64,000 bases of DNA from Microvenator marinus (GTDB taxonomy: Bacteria; Myxococcota_A; Bradymonadia; Bradymonadales; Bradymonadaceae), in the NCBI RefSeq assembly GCF_007993755.1, contig NZ_CP042467.1, forward strand, positions 5,294,001-5,358,000, written 5' to 3'. Shown here piece by piece: positions 34,460 through 43,113 of this stretch. Positions within the stretch are counted from its first letter, which is position 1. Every line of letters begins with the position of its first letter. The position numbers were made by a program, and so were the translations under genes. The notes under the pieces are model-generated. The model searched no databases, was not told the origin of the DNA, and saw only the letters and a program-made list of their open reading frames with translations.

Positions 34460-35359
34460 ATGGAAATCAAACATTTCTTCGACAATCGCACCTGGACACT
34501 TACGTACGTGGTCTGGGATCCGGACACCAAGGATGCTGTGGTCATCGACCCAGTCCTCGACTACGAACCCGCTGCGTCCAAGACTTGGACGGAGTCTGTG
34601 GAAGAGGTGGTGAAGTTCTTGAAGGATAACGACCTCAAGCTTCACTATATCCTTGAAACACATGCACATGCCGATCACCTCAGCGGTGCGCGAGTAATCA
34701 AATCAGTCTTTCCCGACGCAAAGCTCGCTGTAGGAAAGCGTATCACTGATGTGCAGAAGGTCTTCAAAGGGGTCTTCGATTTGCCTGAGGATTTCCCGAC
34801 GGACGGCCGGCAGTTCGACCAACTCTTTGATGAGGGTCAAACGTACAAGGCTGGCTCTTTGGAATTCGATGTGATCTTCACACCTGGCCATACTCCCGCG
34901 TGCACAACGCTCAGATTCGAAGACAATGTCTTCACGGGTGACGCGCTCTTTATGCCAGACGGTGGAACCGGGCGTTGCGACTTCCCCGGTGGTAGTGCCA
35001 CGGATATGTATCACTCGATTCACAACAAGCTCTACTCGTTGCCAGAAGACACCAAGGTGTGGGTGGGCCACGACTACCAGCCAAACGGCCGTGAGCTTCA
35101 ATATATGGCCACCATCGGTGAGCAGAAGGAAAAGAACGTGGCGCTTCGAGCTTCGACGACTGAGAAGGAGTTCGTTGAGTGGCGTGAGGCACGCGACAAG
35201 ACCCTCTCAGCACCAAAGCTGCTCTTCCAAAGTGTTCAGGTCAACGTGGATGCCGGAAGGCTACCGGAACCTAAGGCCAATAAGGTCCGTTATCTCAAGA
35301 TTCCGATTAACGTTTTCCGTCCGCCTCAAGAGGGCGAAATGACCATCGACCTCGTCTAG
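34460..35359 (+). CDS. MBL-fold persulfide dioxygenase-like hydrolase (ETHE1/Blh type)
   Basis: 299 residues. Metal ligands: ETHAHADHLSGAR near residue 60, TPGHTPACT near 138, and TGDALF with Asp near 160; GHDY near 200 gives the last His. ETHE1-family enzymes use one Fe(II) to oxidise glutathione persulfide to sulfite. The GTGRCDFPGG segment is typical for the family. No rhodanese domain is fused. Genomic context (a YeeE/YedE pair under a sigma-54 promoter) supports detoxification or use of sulfane sulfur. A quercetinase-like or other MBL activity is less likely. Confidence 0.9.
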   Translation: MEIKHFFDNRTWTLTYVVWDPDTKDAVVIDPVLDYEPAASKTWTESVEEVVKFLKDNDLKLHYILETHAHADHLSGARVIKSVFPDAKLAVGKRITDVQKVFKGVFDLPEDFPTDGRQFDQLFDEGQTYKAGSLEFDVIFTPGHTPACTTLRFEDNVFTGDALFMPDGGTGRCDFPGGSATDMYHSIHNKLYSLPEDTKVWVGHDYQPNGRELQYMATIGEQKEKNVALRASTTEKEFVEWREARDKTLSAPKLLFQSVQVNVDAGRLPEPKANKVRYLKIPINVFRPPQEGEMTIDLV

Positions 35360-35394
35360 GATTCGCCTTGATCCAAGAGCTTAGGGCTTAGTCG

Positions 35395-35422
35395 AAGCAC
35401 CTTTGGGAAACCAAAGGTGCTT
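35395..35422 (+). terminator. Strong hairpin terminator
   Basis: AAGCACCTTTGG, loop GAAA, CCAAAGGTGCTT: a perfect 12-base stem with a stable GNRA-type loop, 35 bases after the persulfide dioxygenase gene. A T-tract downstream is lacking, so it may be a processing/stability hairpin or a terminator with weak U tail. Confidence 0.7.
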
Positions 35423-35479
35423 GTCGCGTTCTTGGGAAGGAAGTACCCTCCGCGCTACCAATTAGAGCGCGGAGGTTCC

Positions 35480-36343
35480 ATGGAGAAGGGATGGGTTGGA
35501 GCGGGCGAATACGAGCTTAGCGTTGAGGACGCGAAGATCATTTGCCGCAATTCGAGCGGAAAGGTTCTAAAATCAGTGCCGAGCAAGGTCAAAAGCACGT
35601 CTGAGTATGAAGAGCTTCAGCTCGCGCTTTTATGGCTCAACGATCACGAAAGAGAGTGCCGAGAGCATGTTGAGTCTTGGATGCTACGCTCGCTGCCTGT
35701 TCCGCGAGCGCTGGCCGAAAGTGTTTGGAAGGACTCCGCATGGCGAACATTCTTGGAGTTCGCGGTTGTGTCTCCTCTCAAAGACGCTGATGACGAAGAC
35801 TTCGGCTTCTTCCTGGGCGCGTCGGAGAAGGGGATCGGAATCGTAAATCTTGACGGTGAGACCCGATGGCTCGACTCAGCCGCTCTCACTATTCCGCATC
35901 CAGTTCTTATCCCTGAGCTCGATGATTTCAGAGAGCTCGCAATGGAGCTCGGCTACGAACAAAAGCTCCAACAGCTATTCAGAGAGACGTTCACCAAGCC
36001 AGAAAAGCTCGACCCCAAAGCCAGTGCGTTGAGCACGTTTGCAGAAGGGAAATTCGAACAGCTCAATTACGCCTTGGGGCGTTGCAGAACGCTCGGCTAC
36101 CCGGTTCGCGGCGGCTTCGCATCGTGCAAAGTTATGGAGGGCGGAAAGCTCGCTGAAGCCCGTTATTGGATCGGGTCGGAGTACCCCGAGTACGAGACCT
36201 ACACGGGGGACCTGATCTGGGTGGACGAGCGGGAGCGTTCGATACCCATCGTAGAGGTTGGACCGGTTGCGTATTCCGAGGGGATGCGAATGGCGAGTGC
36301 GATCTTCGCGGGTCGTGCAAAAGAAGAAGAAAAACAAGACTAG
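35480..36343 (+). CDS. DUF4132-like protein
   Basis: 287 residues from the ATG at 35480, after GGAGG; a longer frame reaches into the terminator and is rejected. The C-half reads like the C-terminal part of DUF4132 proteins: FVVSPL-type strand AVVSPLKDADDEDFGFFLG, GETRWLDSAALTIPHPVLIP, LQQLFRETFTKPEKL and the closing GPVAYSEGMRMASAIFAG. Typical DUF4132 proteins are far larger, so this is a short version. The function of the family is unknown. Ten bases before the 1582-residue gene, probably co-transcribed. Family assignment is from memory of sequence character. Confidence 0.6.
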   Translation: MEKGWVGAGEYELSVEDAKIICRNSSGKVLKSVPSKVKSTSEYEELQLALLWLNDHERECREHVESWMLRSLPVPRALAESVWKDSAWRTFLEFAVVSPLKDADDEDFGFFLGASEKGIGIVNLDGETRWLDSAALTIPHPVLIPELDDFRELAMELGYEQKLQQLFRETFTKPEKLDPKASALSTFAEGKFEQLNYALGRCRTLGYPVRGGFASCKVMEGGKLAEARYWIGSEYPEYETYTGDLIWVDERERSIPIVEVGPVAYSEGMRMASAIFAGRAKEEEKQD

Positions 36344-36353
36344 GAGGTTACCC

Positions 36354-39300
36354 ATGCACGCGAACGAATGGCTAGTGGCAGGGGGATACCTGCTCAAAGA
36401 ATGGACGTCTAAGAAAGATGTCGTCGACCAGATCGATGCCCGAGTCTTTACCCATCCAGCGATGCCCGATCGAGAAATCGTCAGGTTGACTCCGAGTGCG
36501 CTCGCGGATGGCGAAGACAGCGCGATGGATATTCTGGGGTTTAAGTTTGAGGAGTCGAATGAGGGTGTGGCGTTTCGTAAGCGCCAGGCTCTTGGGTTCC
36601 CGGACTATGTGTTGGTGAACCACCCAGAAGACGCGAAGTTGGCGCTGAACACGGCTCGGAGTCTCAAGAAGCTTATGCGCGGCGCGAAGTCTAAACCGGG
36701 CAACGCCAAAGATATGGTTCTCGGTTTGACCAAGTCCATTGAGACCTCGAGCCCTCATTTCCTCCCGTCAATGCACGAGGAAATCGCACGCCTATTCCTC
36801 GAGGCTGGCAATACCACTTACGCGAGCACGTTCTTTGGGAAAGCCCGCGAGGCGGAGCAAATGTATGCCCTGCCTGTGGACGAGGAGCGACGCCGTGACG
36901 CCTTTGTGGAGTTCGCTCTTAACGGTGCGCTTACAAATAAAGTCATGACCCAATATGCAAAAGTTCTCACGGAGGAACACGGTCCAGATCAAGCCTACGA
37001 GTATTTCTTCGACCTCTGTGTGCGCCGCACTCTTGGCGGCACACCGATAAGCGCACAACTCGTGACTGATTTGAGGAAACTCGCTCGCGGTGCAAAGCGC
37101 AATGCAGCAGAAGAAGACGAACGATTCATAAACGAAGTTTGGGAATCGCCGGCTTTGGCCTTCTCGGCCACGAAGTTTTGGGAGACCTATGCGAAGACCT
37201 TCAAAGGCTTGTTGAAGACCCTTCCGGCGCTCAGTGGCCGTCTTCTCAATATGTGGCCGCGTCCTTCTTCGGGTGGCGATGGCTTCAAGGAGTTTTGGCT
37301 CGATTTCTTGAGAGATCTAGGGCTCTGGAAGGCGCTGACCGACCCCAAAGAGAAGGTCGCCGACGCTGACGCTCCAGAGGAGTCTGCTGCAGCGTGGATA
37401 GAAAAGCTCATCACTCGGTCCATGAAAACCGGCTGGGGAGGGTGGAATACGCCTGATTTGCCGGACAATGCGTTTGAGTTGCTTCGTCAAATGGCGGATA
37501 GACTCAAGGCTGATGACATCCAGTTTAAGATTCAGCGTTCGTACGCCGGGGGTGATGCTGACTTCCTAGATCTTGCGCTCGAATTGGGGGTGCCCGTCGA
37601 CGCAGAAAATTCCGGTTTTCGACTGAACATCTGGATGAACGCTCCGGCGGACTCCAAGGAAAGGTTGAGGGATCTCAAGTTTATTGCCGAAGACTCGCGC
37701 TTCGACCAGATCATGGATCACGCGGTGTCGGAGGTCTTTTCGAACGTTGAGTTCCAAACGCTTGCCGCTGGAAAGCTCGGGCTCGAGAAAGCGCGCCGGA
37801 AATGGCTTGAGGAGCGTGTGGAGCAGATGGAGCAGGGCTACTTCCCCGAGTGGATGACGCATGCGGCCACGCTCTCCAACATCCCAGCGGCAACGTTTGG
37901 TGAGTTTCCGGTTGTGTATGAGCGGTTGACGAAGCTCGACCCCATCCCCTCGTTTAAGAGAAGCCTCTCGCTTGGTTTGATGGATGAGCTCGTTTGGCGG
38001 GAATTTGAAGCGGCGAAGCTCGAACTCTCAACTAAGAATAAGGACGAGCTCTATCAGCATTTTTCCTTCCCTTACGCCTACGTCTACAATCGCAAGCAGA
38101 TCATCGTGGTTGGACCCAATGGCAGGGAGCTCAAGCATGATTTTGCGTTCAAGTGGAGCCGGAACTACTCGGTGATTCGCACCTTGAAGTTCGCTAAAGG
38201 GCAGCTTTTGGTCGCCTATTACGACGACTCATGGAACACCAAGGCGTATTGGAGCGGAAACCCCAAGGACACTTGGGAACTGAATTCGTGGTTGTCCACC
38301 ACGACGGGCGCCATTTTGGAAGACGGTCGGGTATTCGAAGGCTTCCGCGCTTTTGGTCCGCCAGATAAGGAGCTTCCGGGCTCAGGCGTTTGGTTCTCAG
38401 ACGGTACAACATTCTGGAGAGCCGAGGGGTGGGGCGAGTCCGCGAAGGTTATTGAGATCGACCCCGTTACGGGTCGTGCTGGGCGTAACTCACTCCCGAA
38501 ATTCTTTGAGGATTTGGCCGATTCTGAGCATAAGATTGAGGCAAGCTATTCATCGCTCTATCCGATTCCCGCTGGTTTCAAGTCGTTGTTAACGAATGAG
38601 CCGTTCTGGGGCGTTTGTGTGCGTTCAAAACTTCCCGAGGGACGTTGGGTTTGCACGCTTTACAGTGGTGAGTCTTTTGACCGCCACGATATCTATGGCC
38701 GAGTGCAATGGCCAGGGGCTGAACAATCCGTTCTGGTCAACCCAAGTTTCCAGGTGCTTGATGAGGACGGCGAGCTGGTCTCAGAGTCCCATATCAGCCT
38801 TCAAACACCATTTTGGCATGCCCTTGAGTGGCGCGACGCTCAGGCCTCAAAGACGCTGCGTAAGTTGGACGATGCTGTGCTCTACCAGTGGCTGGTTATC
38901 GCGTTTTTGGACGAACCAGGTGCAAACGCTCAGATTCTCTCAGACCCAACAAAGGAGGCCTTAGGCACTTTCCTCGACTCGATTGGAGCAAGCACCGACG
39001 CCAAGCTCCTGAAGCAGGTCAAGACGGCAGTCGCCAAGGGTGAGGATGCAAAAGCTGGGGTCTTGCAGAAGGCGATACGTGAATCCCTGGATGGGTGTGA
39101 CGAAAGCCTCGCAGCCATCCTGGCAATGCGCTTTCAGGGGCTGAGAACTCAGATTGAAAACTTGTTCAATCTGCTCACGATGGCCGACCCTGAGAACGCC
39201 GTGGCACAGATTTCGGCCAAGGCGATCATCAGCAATGTTGCCCTCCTGAGGCAAACCTATTACTCCTACTACCATGATAAATTAGACTTCTCAGTCTTAC

Positions 39301-41102
39301 TCGACCTCTTGGTTCACGCGACTGAAGGTCGGGATGCGGATTTTAGTGATTTGCACTACGTCACGGCTGAATTCTTCGCTGCCCTGCTCGAACCTGGAAG
39401 TCTCTACTGGCTTGGTACGCGAAGTGATGAGAGAGAGGCATTTGCGTTGCTCTTGGAGGCCTTGTCAGACCGACTTCCGTTCCATGAGTACGAGCATCGT
39501 CGCGTCTCCTATGTGGACTTGGACGCGCAAGAGCATCTTCTGTCAACCTTGAAAATCGAAGACGAGTATTTCGTGGTTCAATACCGAGATCTCAAGTCTG
39601 GGCCAGCCCTGATACTCAAATTGGGTGGAGAGCCTTATGGATATGTGATCTATCAATGGTCGAAGAAGCCACTTGGCCCCTTGGAGATTGCGGCGGAGTT
39701 TTCGCGAGATTGGAACTTTCCAAGGCCAGAAGAGGTTGAGCGTTGGGCTGATTCGCTGCGCGGCGGGCACGAGGTTGAAATTGACACCGAGGCCCTTGAA
39801 GGGGCTGCCCAGACTGCTGGCGTAAGCTATCCCGAGTTCGCGCTCTTGTGGGCCGGAGCACCAAATTGGCAAGACTGGAACAAGAACTTCCTTCCCAAAG
39901 AGTTGCGCGAATCACTCAAACTCAAGGTGGCTGAGGCCGACAAGGCGCGCCAAATACTGCGAGATATCATCGGTTTCCACCTAATCCATGTGTTTCACGA
40001 ATCCGTGAGTGTGGACACAGATGTGTATACTCAAAAGGGAATGGAAGTGCTGGCCGAACATTTGGCCGACCTCTACCAGTCCTCAGATGCTCTTGATGGG
40101 GTAGTCCTGGAGGCCCTGGAGTCGCTGGGTTGGTATGGGGCGCGCGACACATTCTCAAGGCTTCTCGAGCCTGGCGGAGCGTTCGAAACAAAGCCTTCAT
40201 TCTCGTTCAAGAAGCAGGAAGACAAGACCCTCTACTTTGAACAAGTGGGCCCAACGTTCTCTGATATCGAAGGAGCGTTGAGGTTGGCCTTTGGGCTCGC
40301 TTTGGCCCTCCCAGGGGACCATGAGGCTCGAGGCCCAATCAAGGCCGCGCTCAAGCGCCTTCCCGATATTGTTAGGGATCCAAATTTTGTGGTCTCTGTC
40401 GGTAATCTCTACGGCTACGAATACGAGAAAAAGGCAATCGATGAGCGCTTGTCTTTGTTAGGGATGAAGGCAGACAAGCCTTTGGATGAAGGTGTAACTC
40501 TGGCCGTACTCGGCTCATGGGGTGTGGAGTTTTTCTTCCGTCCGGCTAGTTATCTTGCCGGGGAGAAGAATGTGCACTTAGAACGTTTGTCTGCGCCGAA
40601 CTTCAGGCCGATCGACTACATCGTGTCTTCGGACTTCGAGCTCTTCTTGGACTCGCTCGATTCCGGCTTCGATTACGACCCGCACAATCCGTCTCTAAGC
40701 GCACCAGATGTGCTCAAAGACGTCTCAAAAACGCTGAAGCTCAGCGATGACGCGGCGCTACTATTCCTGCAGACCCTGGCACTTGTCGATTTGAAGTCGG
40801 CGACCGTCAAGAGAATCAACGGATGGTCCACCAAGGAATACAAGGCCGCGTGCGATGAACTTACAAAGGCCAAACTCTTGGTGGAGGCAAAGCGCGCAAG
40901 GGCAGGGCGCTCCCACTTCCTCGATGGTCCGTGGATGGCGCTCAAATCACCGCATCATCCTATGGAGACGTGGAAAGCGAGCCTCTATGGCTGCGACCCC
41001 TATGGAAATGCTCCCTATGGATTCGTGCCCACTATCCCGATGCCGGAATTCTTCAGGCGCACATGGGAGCGATATAAATCGGGGGATAAGCCGGGATTCT
41101 AG
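36354..41102 (+). CDS. 1582-residue protein of unknown function, paired with DUF4132-like protein
   Basis: Start ATG 36354 follows TAGGAGG; a frame to 36258 overlaps the previous gene. No signal peptide or membrane helix, so cytoplasmic. N-terminal block MHANEWLVAGGYLLKEW and LTPSALADGEDSAMDILGF, a helical region with LFLEAGNTTYASTFFGKARE and CVRRTLGGTPISAQ (like proteins of unknown function in actinobacteria), a strand-rich middle (YVYNRKQIIVVGPNGR...; FSDGTTFWRAEG) suggestive of a beta-propeller-like region (about 580-800), and a C-terminus with SHFLDGPWMALKSPHHPMETWK. No catalytic motif recognised. Convergent with the next gene at a two-base gap. Similar giants elsewhere occur near MoxR ATPases (from memory, low confidence), but none is here. 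Confidence 0.7.
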   Translation: MHANEWLVAGGYLLKEWTSKKDVVDQIDARVFTHPAMPDREIVRLTPSALADGEDSAMDILGFKFEESNEGVAFRKRQALGFPDYVLVNHPEDAKLALNTARSLKKLMRGAKSKPGNAKDMVLGLTKSIETSSPHFLPSMHEEIARLFLEAGNTTYASTFFGKAREAEQMYALPVDEERRRDAFVEFALNGALTNKVMTQYAKVLTEEHGPDQAYEYFFDLCVRRTLGGTPISAQLVTDLRKLARGAKRNAAEEDERFINEVWESPALAFSATKFWETYAKTFKGLLKTLPALSGRLLNMWPRPSSGGDGFKEFWLDFLRDLGLWKALTDPKEKVADADAPEESAAAWIEKLITRSMKTGWGGWNTPDLPDNAFELLRQMADRLKADDIQFKIQRSYAGGDADFLDLALELGVPVDAENSGFRLNIWMNAPADSKERLRDLKFIAEDSRFDQIMDHAVSEVFSNVEFQTLAAGKLGLEKARRKWLEERVEQMEQGYFPEWMTHAATLSNIPAATFGEFPVVYERLTKLDPIPSFKRSLSLGLMDELVWREFEAAKLELSTKNKDELYQHFSFPYAYVYNRKQIIVVGPNGRELKHDFAFKWSRNYSVIRTLKFAKGQLLVAYYDDSWNTKAYWSGNPKDTWELNSWLSTTTGAILEDGRVFEGFRAFGPPDKELPGSGVWFSDGTTFWRAEGWGESAKVIEIDPVTGRAGRNSLPKFFEDLADSEHKIEASYSSLYPIPAGFKSLLTNEPFWGVCVRSKLPEGRWVCTLYSGESFDRHDIYGRVQWPGAEQSVLVNPSFQVLDEDGELVSESHISLQTPFWHALEWRDAQASKTLRKLDDAVLYQWLVIAFLDEPGANAQILSDPTKEALGTFLDSIGASTDAKLLKQVKTAVAKGEDAKAGVLQKAIRESLDGCDESLAAILAMRFQGLRTQIENLFNLLTMADPENAVAQISAKAIISNVALLRQTYYSYYHDKLDFSVLLDLLVHATEGRDADFSDLHYVTAEFFAALLEPGSLYWLGTRSDEREAFALLLEALSDRLPFHEYEHRRVSYVDLDAQEHLLSTLKIEDEYFVVQYRDLKSGPALILKLGGEPYGYVIYQWSKKPLGPLEIAAEFSRDWNFPRPEEVERWADSLRGGHEVEIDTEALEGAAQTAGVSYPEFALLWAGAPNWQDWNKNFLPKELRESLKLKVAEADKARQILRDIIGFHLIHVFHESVSVDTDVYTQKGMEVLAEHLADLYQSSDALDGVVLEALESLGWYGARDTFSRLLEPGGAFETKPSFSFKKQEDKTLYFEQVGPTFSDIEGALRLAFGLALALPGDHEARGPIKAALKRLPDIVRDPNFVVSVGNLYGYEYEKKAIDERLSLLGMKADKPLDEGVTLAVLGSWGVEFFFRPASYLAGEKNVHLERLSAPNFRPIDYIVSSDFELFLDSLDSGFDYDPHNPSLSAPDVLKDVSKTLKLSDDAALLFLQTLALVDLKSATVKRINGWSTKEYKAACDELTKAKLLVEAKRARAGRSHFLDGPWMALKSPHHPMETWKASLYGCDPYGNAPYGFVPTIPMPEFFRRTWERYKSGDKPGF

Positions 41103-41104
41103 GC

Positions 41105-43027
41105 TTATTCGGGGAGCGTCACGCCGCCTGCAAATGCATAGCTGATGTACTCGTCCATACCGTGAACCACGATGCCAAAGGTATCCGTGGAGCTCGCGGT
41201 ATGGACGCCTGCAGCGATATTGTCGAGCATGGCGTATTCCCAGCCAAGAGTCCCGCCCGTGGCCTGGAACGACGACTGAGGAATTGTGTTTCCATCGAGC
41301 GTGACGGTGGTGCCAGGTCGCTTCATGATCGTGACGTAGTTTCGACGATAGTTGCCGGGGACTAGGAACACGTAAGAATCTCTAAACTGCTGAACAGCTG
41401 GTGGCACCATAAACGCCGGATCGCCGTCGTCCGACGTGCTGATCGAGCCGCCAATCATATACTGGCCGAGCATCACAGGCTGGTCTGCCGTGATCTCAAA
41501 GGCGTTCGGTCCGTAGATCTGCCGGATATCGCCTCGATTCATCGTGAAGGTTGTCAATCCGTTCACAGCAGGACTCAAGGTCACCGTTGTATTGTCGCGT
41601 GCAGCCACGATTTTATAGAGCGTGAAATCGTTGATTCCACGGTTTCTGTAGGGCACAGCCACATAGTTTTGACCCCACGTTTCCACCGGGAAGAGCTGTT
41701 GCTCAACGTGGTCGCCGGCTGCAAGGCTGTCTCGACACGTCAGAGGGGCTCCAATGCCGTCGTATCCGCAAATGCCGGAGCAACACTGGTCATTTGTCGC
41801 GCAGCCCGCATCGAGCTGTCCACAGCCCGATGGAGGGTTCTGACGCACTGGCTGACTCGGTATGTTGACGAGCCCGGCCCCAGTATACACTGCAATTGGG
41901 TTGTTGGACGTAATCGTCACACCATCCACGTTGACGGGTTGGAAGATACTCCCGCCGCCGAGGTGAAGCACCGTGTTGGCTCCAAGCGCGAAGGAGCCGG
42001 TACCGTTGGCGGGCACTGAGCCTGCGTTTCCGCCACTAAGGCTCACTGGAGAAGAAACCTGCACGACCGTTCCGGCCTGAGTCGACACGATATCGATATA
42101 ACCAGGAGGCCAGCCCACGACCACGTATTCACGGCCGAGTGCGTTTGTCGGAAGGAGAAGCGAGGCGTCGCTCGTTTCGCTACCAATTCCCGGGTTGTTC
42201 AGCGGCGCAAACTGCGTTGCAATCACGGGCCTGTCAGACTGGATGATATAGAAGTTTTGAGAAGTTCCTGCTGCACTCACCATGGGCGAGGTCGGGAAGT
42301 TAAGAACGGCACTGGTGAGGGGTTGAACCGTCTGTGAGTTGATGCCGGAGTTAAGTCCGCCTGGGCTCGTGACTTGAACCGTCACTGGTTGGTCGCCCGG
42401 ATTGGAGACGACGACGGTGTGAGGTAGGGTTCTTAGGCCTGAGCGTTGGTCGTGGCGCATGGTGATGTACTCGCAGCCCACGTTCGACTTTTCGTCGAGA
42501 AGGCCCGCGCAGCCCGCCACGCACTCGCCGGCCTCGCACGTACGTTCCGCGGGGCATGATTCGGCCTGACCCCAGGTCATGCCGTCGGCCTGGCAATTCT
42601 GGTACTCGGTCTGGCTTATGCAGCGCGATGCTCCAGGCTCGCAGGAGTTCGAGTCCATGATGCAGTTTCCAAGGAAGCATGTCTCACCGTTGGCCGCGCA
42701 GTTCTGCTGGGCCGTGAATTGGCCGTTGACGCAGAGTTCCACGGTCTCCTGGTTGCAGCGCCTTTCGGTTCCTGTGCAATCGTTGGTCAGGGGCATGTCC
42801 GGTTGAGACTGGTCGGGCATGTTGTTCGGGTCCGGAATTGTCATATCCGGCGTATCACCGTTAGCATCCGGAGTGTTCGGATCTGGGGTACCCCGAGGAA
42901 TACACTGACCGGTGATCGGATTGAACGATTCGCCGGGCTGGCAGTTTTCATCGGGGCCAGCTGTGGTGGTATCGTCGCTGCAAGATAGCGCGCCGAGAAA
43001 AATCAAGAAAATTAGGGCTTTATGCAT
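41105..43027 (-). CDS. IgGFc-binding-like cell-surface lipoprotein
   Basis: 640 residues from the ATG at 43027 (GGAG nine bases ahead); a frame to 43045 adds six residues. Signal MHKALIFLIFLGALSC with lipobox. A Cys-rich N-terminal segment (CQPGESFNPITGQC, CTGTERRCNQETVELC, CEPGASRCISQTEYQNC) is followed by an IgGFc_binding domain (about 185-620): GLRTLPHTVVVSNPGD, YIIQSDRPVIATQFAP, LLLPTNALGREYVVVGW and a repeated layout of 'ITSNNPIAVYTG' strands. The domain recurs in myxobacterial exported proteins. Function is probably adhesion or surface structure, not proven. Confidence 0.85.
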   Translation of the reverse strand: MHKALIFLIFLGALSCSDDTTTAGPDENCQPGESFNPITGQCIPRGTPDPNTPDANGDTPDMTIPDPNNMPDQSQPDMPLTNDCTGTERRCNQETVELCVNGQFTAQQNCAANGETCFLGNCIMDSNSCEPGASRCISQTEYQNCQADGMTWGQAESCPAERTCEAGECVAGCAGLLDEKSNVGCEYITMRHDQRSGLRTLPHTVVVSNPGDQPVTVQVTSPGGLNSGINSQTVQPLTSAVLNFPTSPMVSAAGTSQNFYIIQSDRPVIATQFAPLNNPGIGSETSDASLLLPTNALGREYVVVGWPPGYIDIVSTQAGTVVQVSSPVSLSGGNAGSVPANGTGSFALGANTVLHLGGGSIFQPVNVDGVTITSNNPIAVYTGAGLVNIPSQPVRQNPPSGCGQLDAGCATNDQCCSGICGYDGIGAPLTCRDSLAAGDHVEQQLFPVETWGQNYVAVPYRNRGINDFTLYKIVAARDNTTVTLSPAVNGLTTFTMNRGDIRQIYGPNAFEITADQPVMLGQYMIGGSISTSDDGDPAFMVPPAVQQFRDSYVFLVPGNYRRNYVTIMKRPGTTVTLDGNTIPQSSFQATGGTLGWEYAMLDNIAAGVHTASSTDTFGIVVHGMDEYISYAFAGGVTLPE

Positions 43028-43113
43028 GGTGCCGGGCTCCATCAATTAGAGAATCCCGGCACCTTACACTATTCTTGGTTTAGCAACCAAATGCTTTCAG
43101 ATACGCCCGTATT

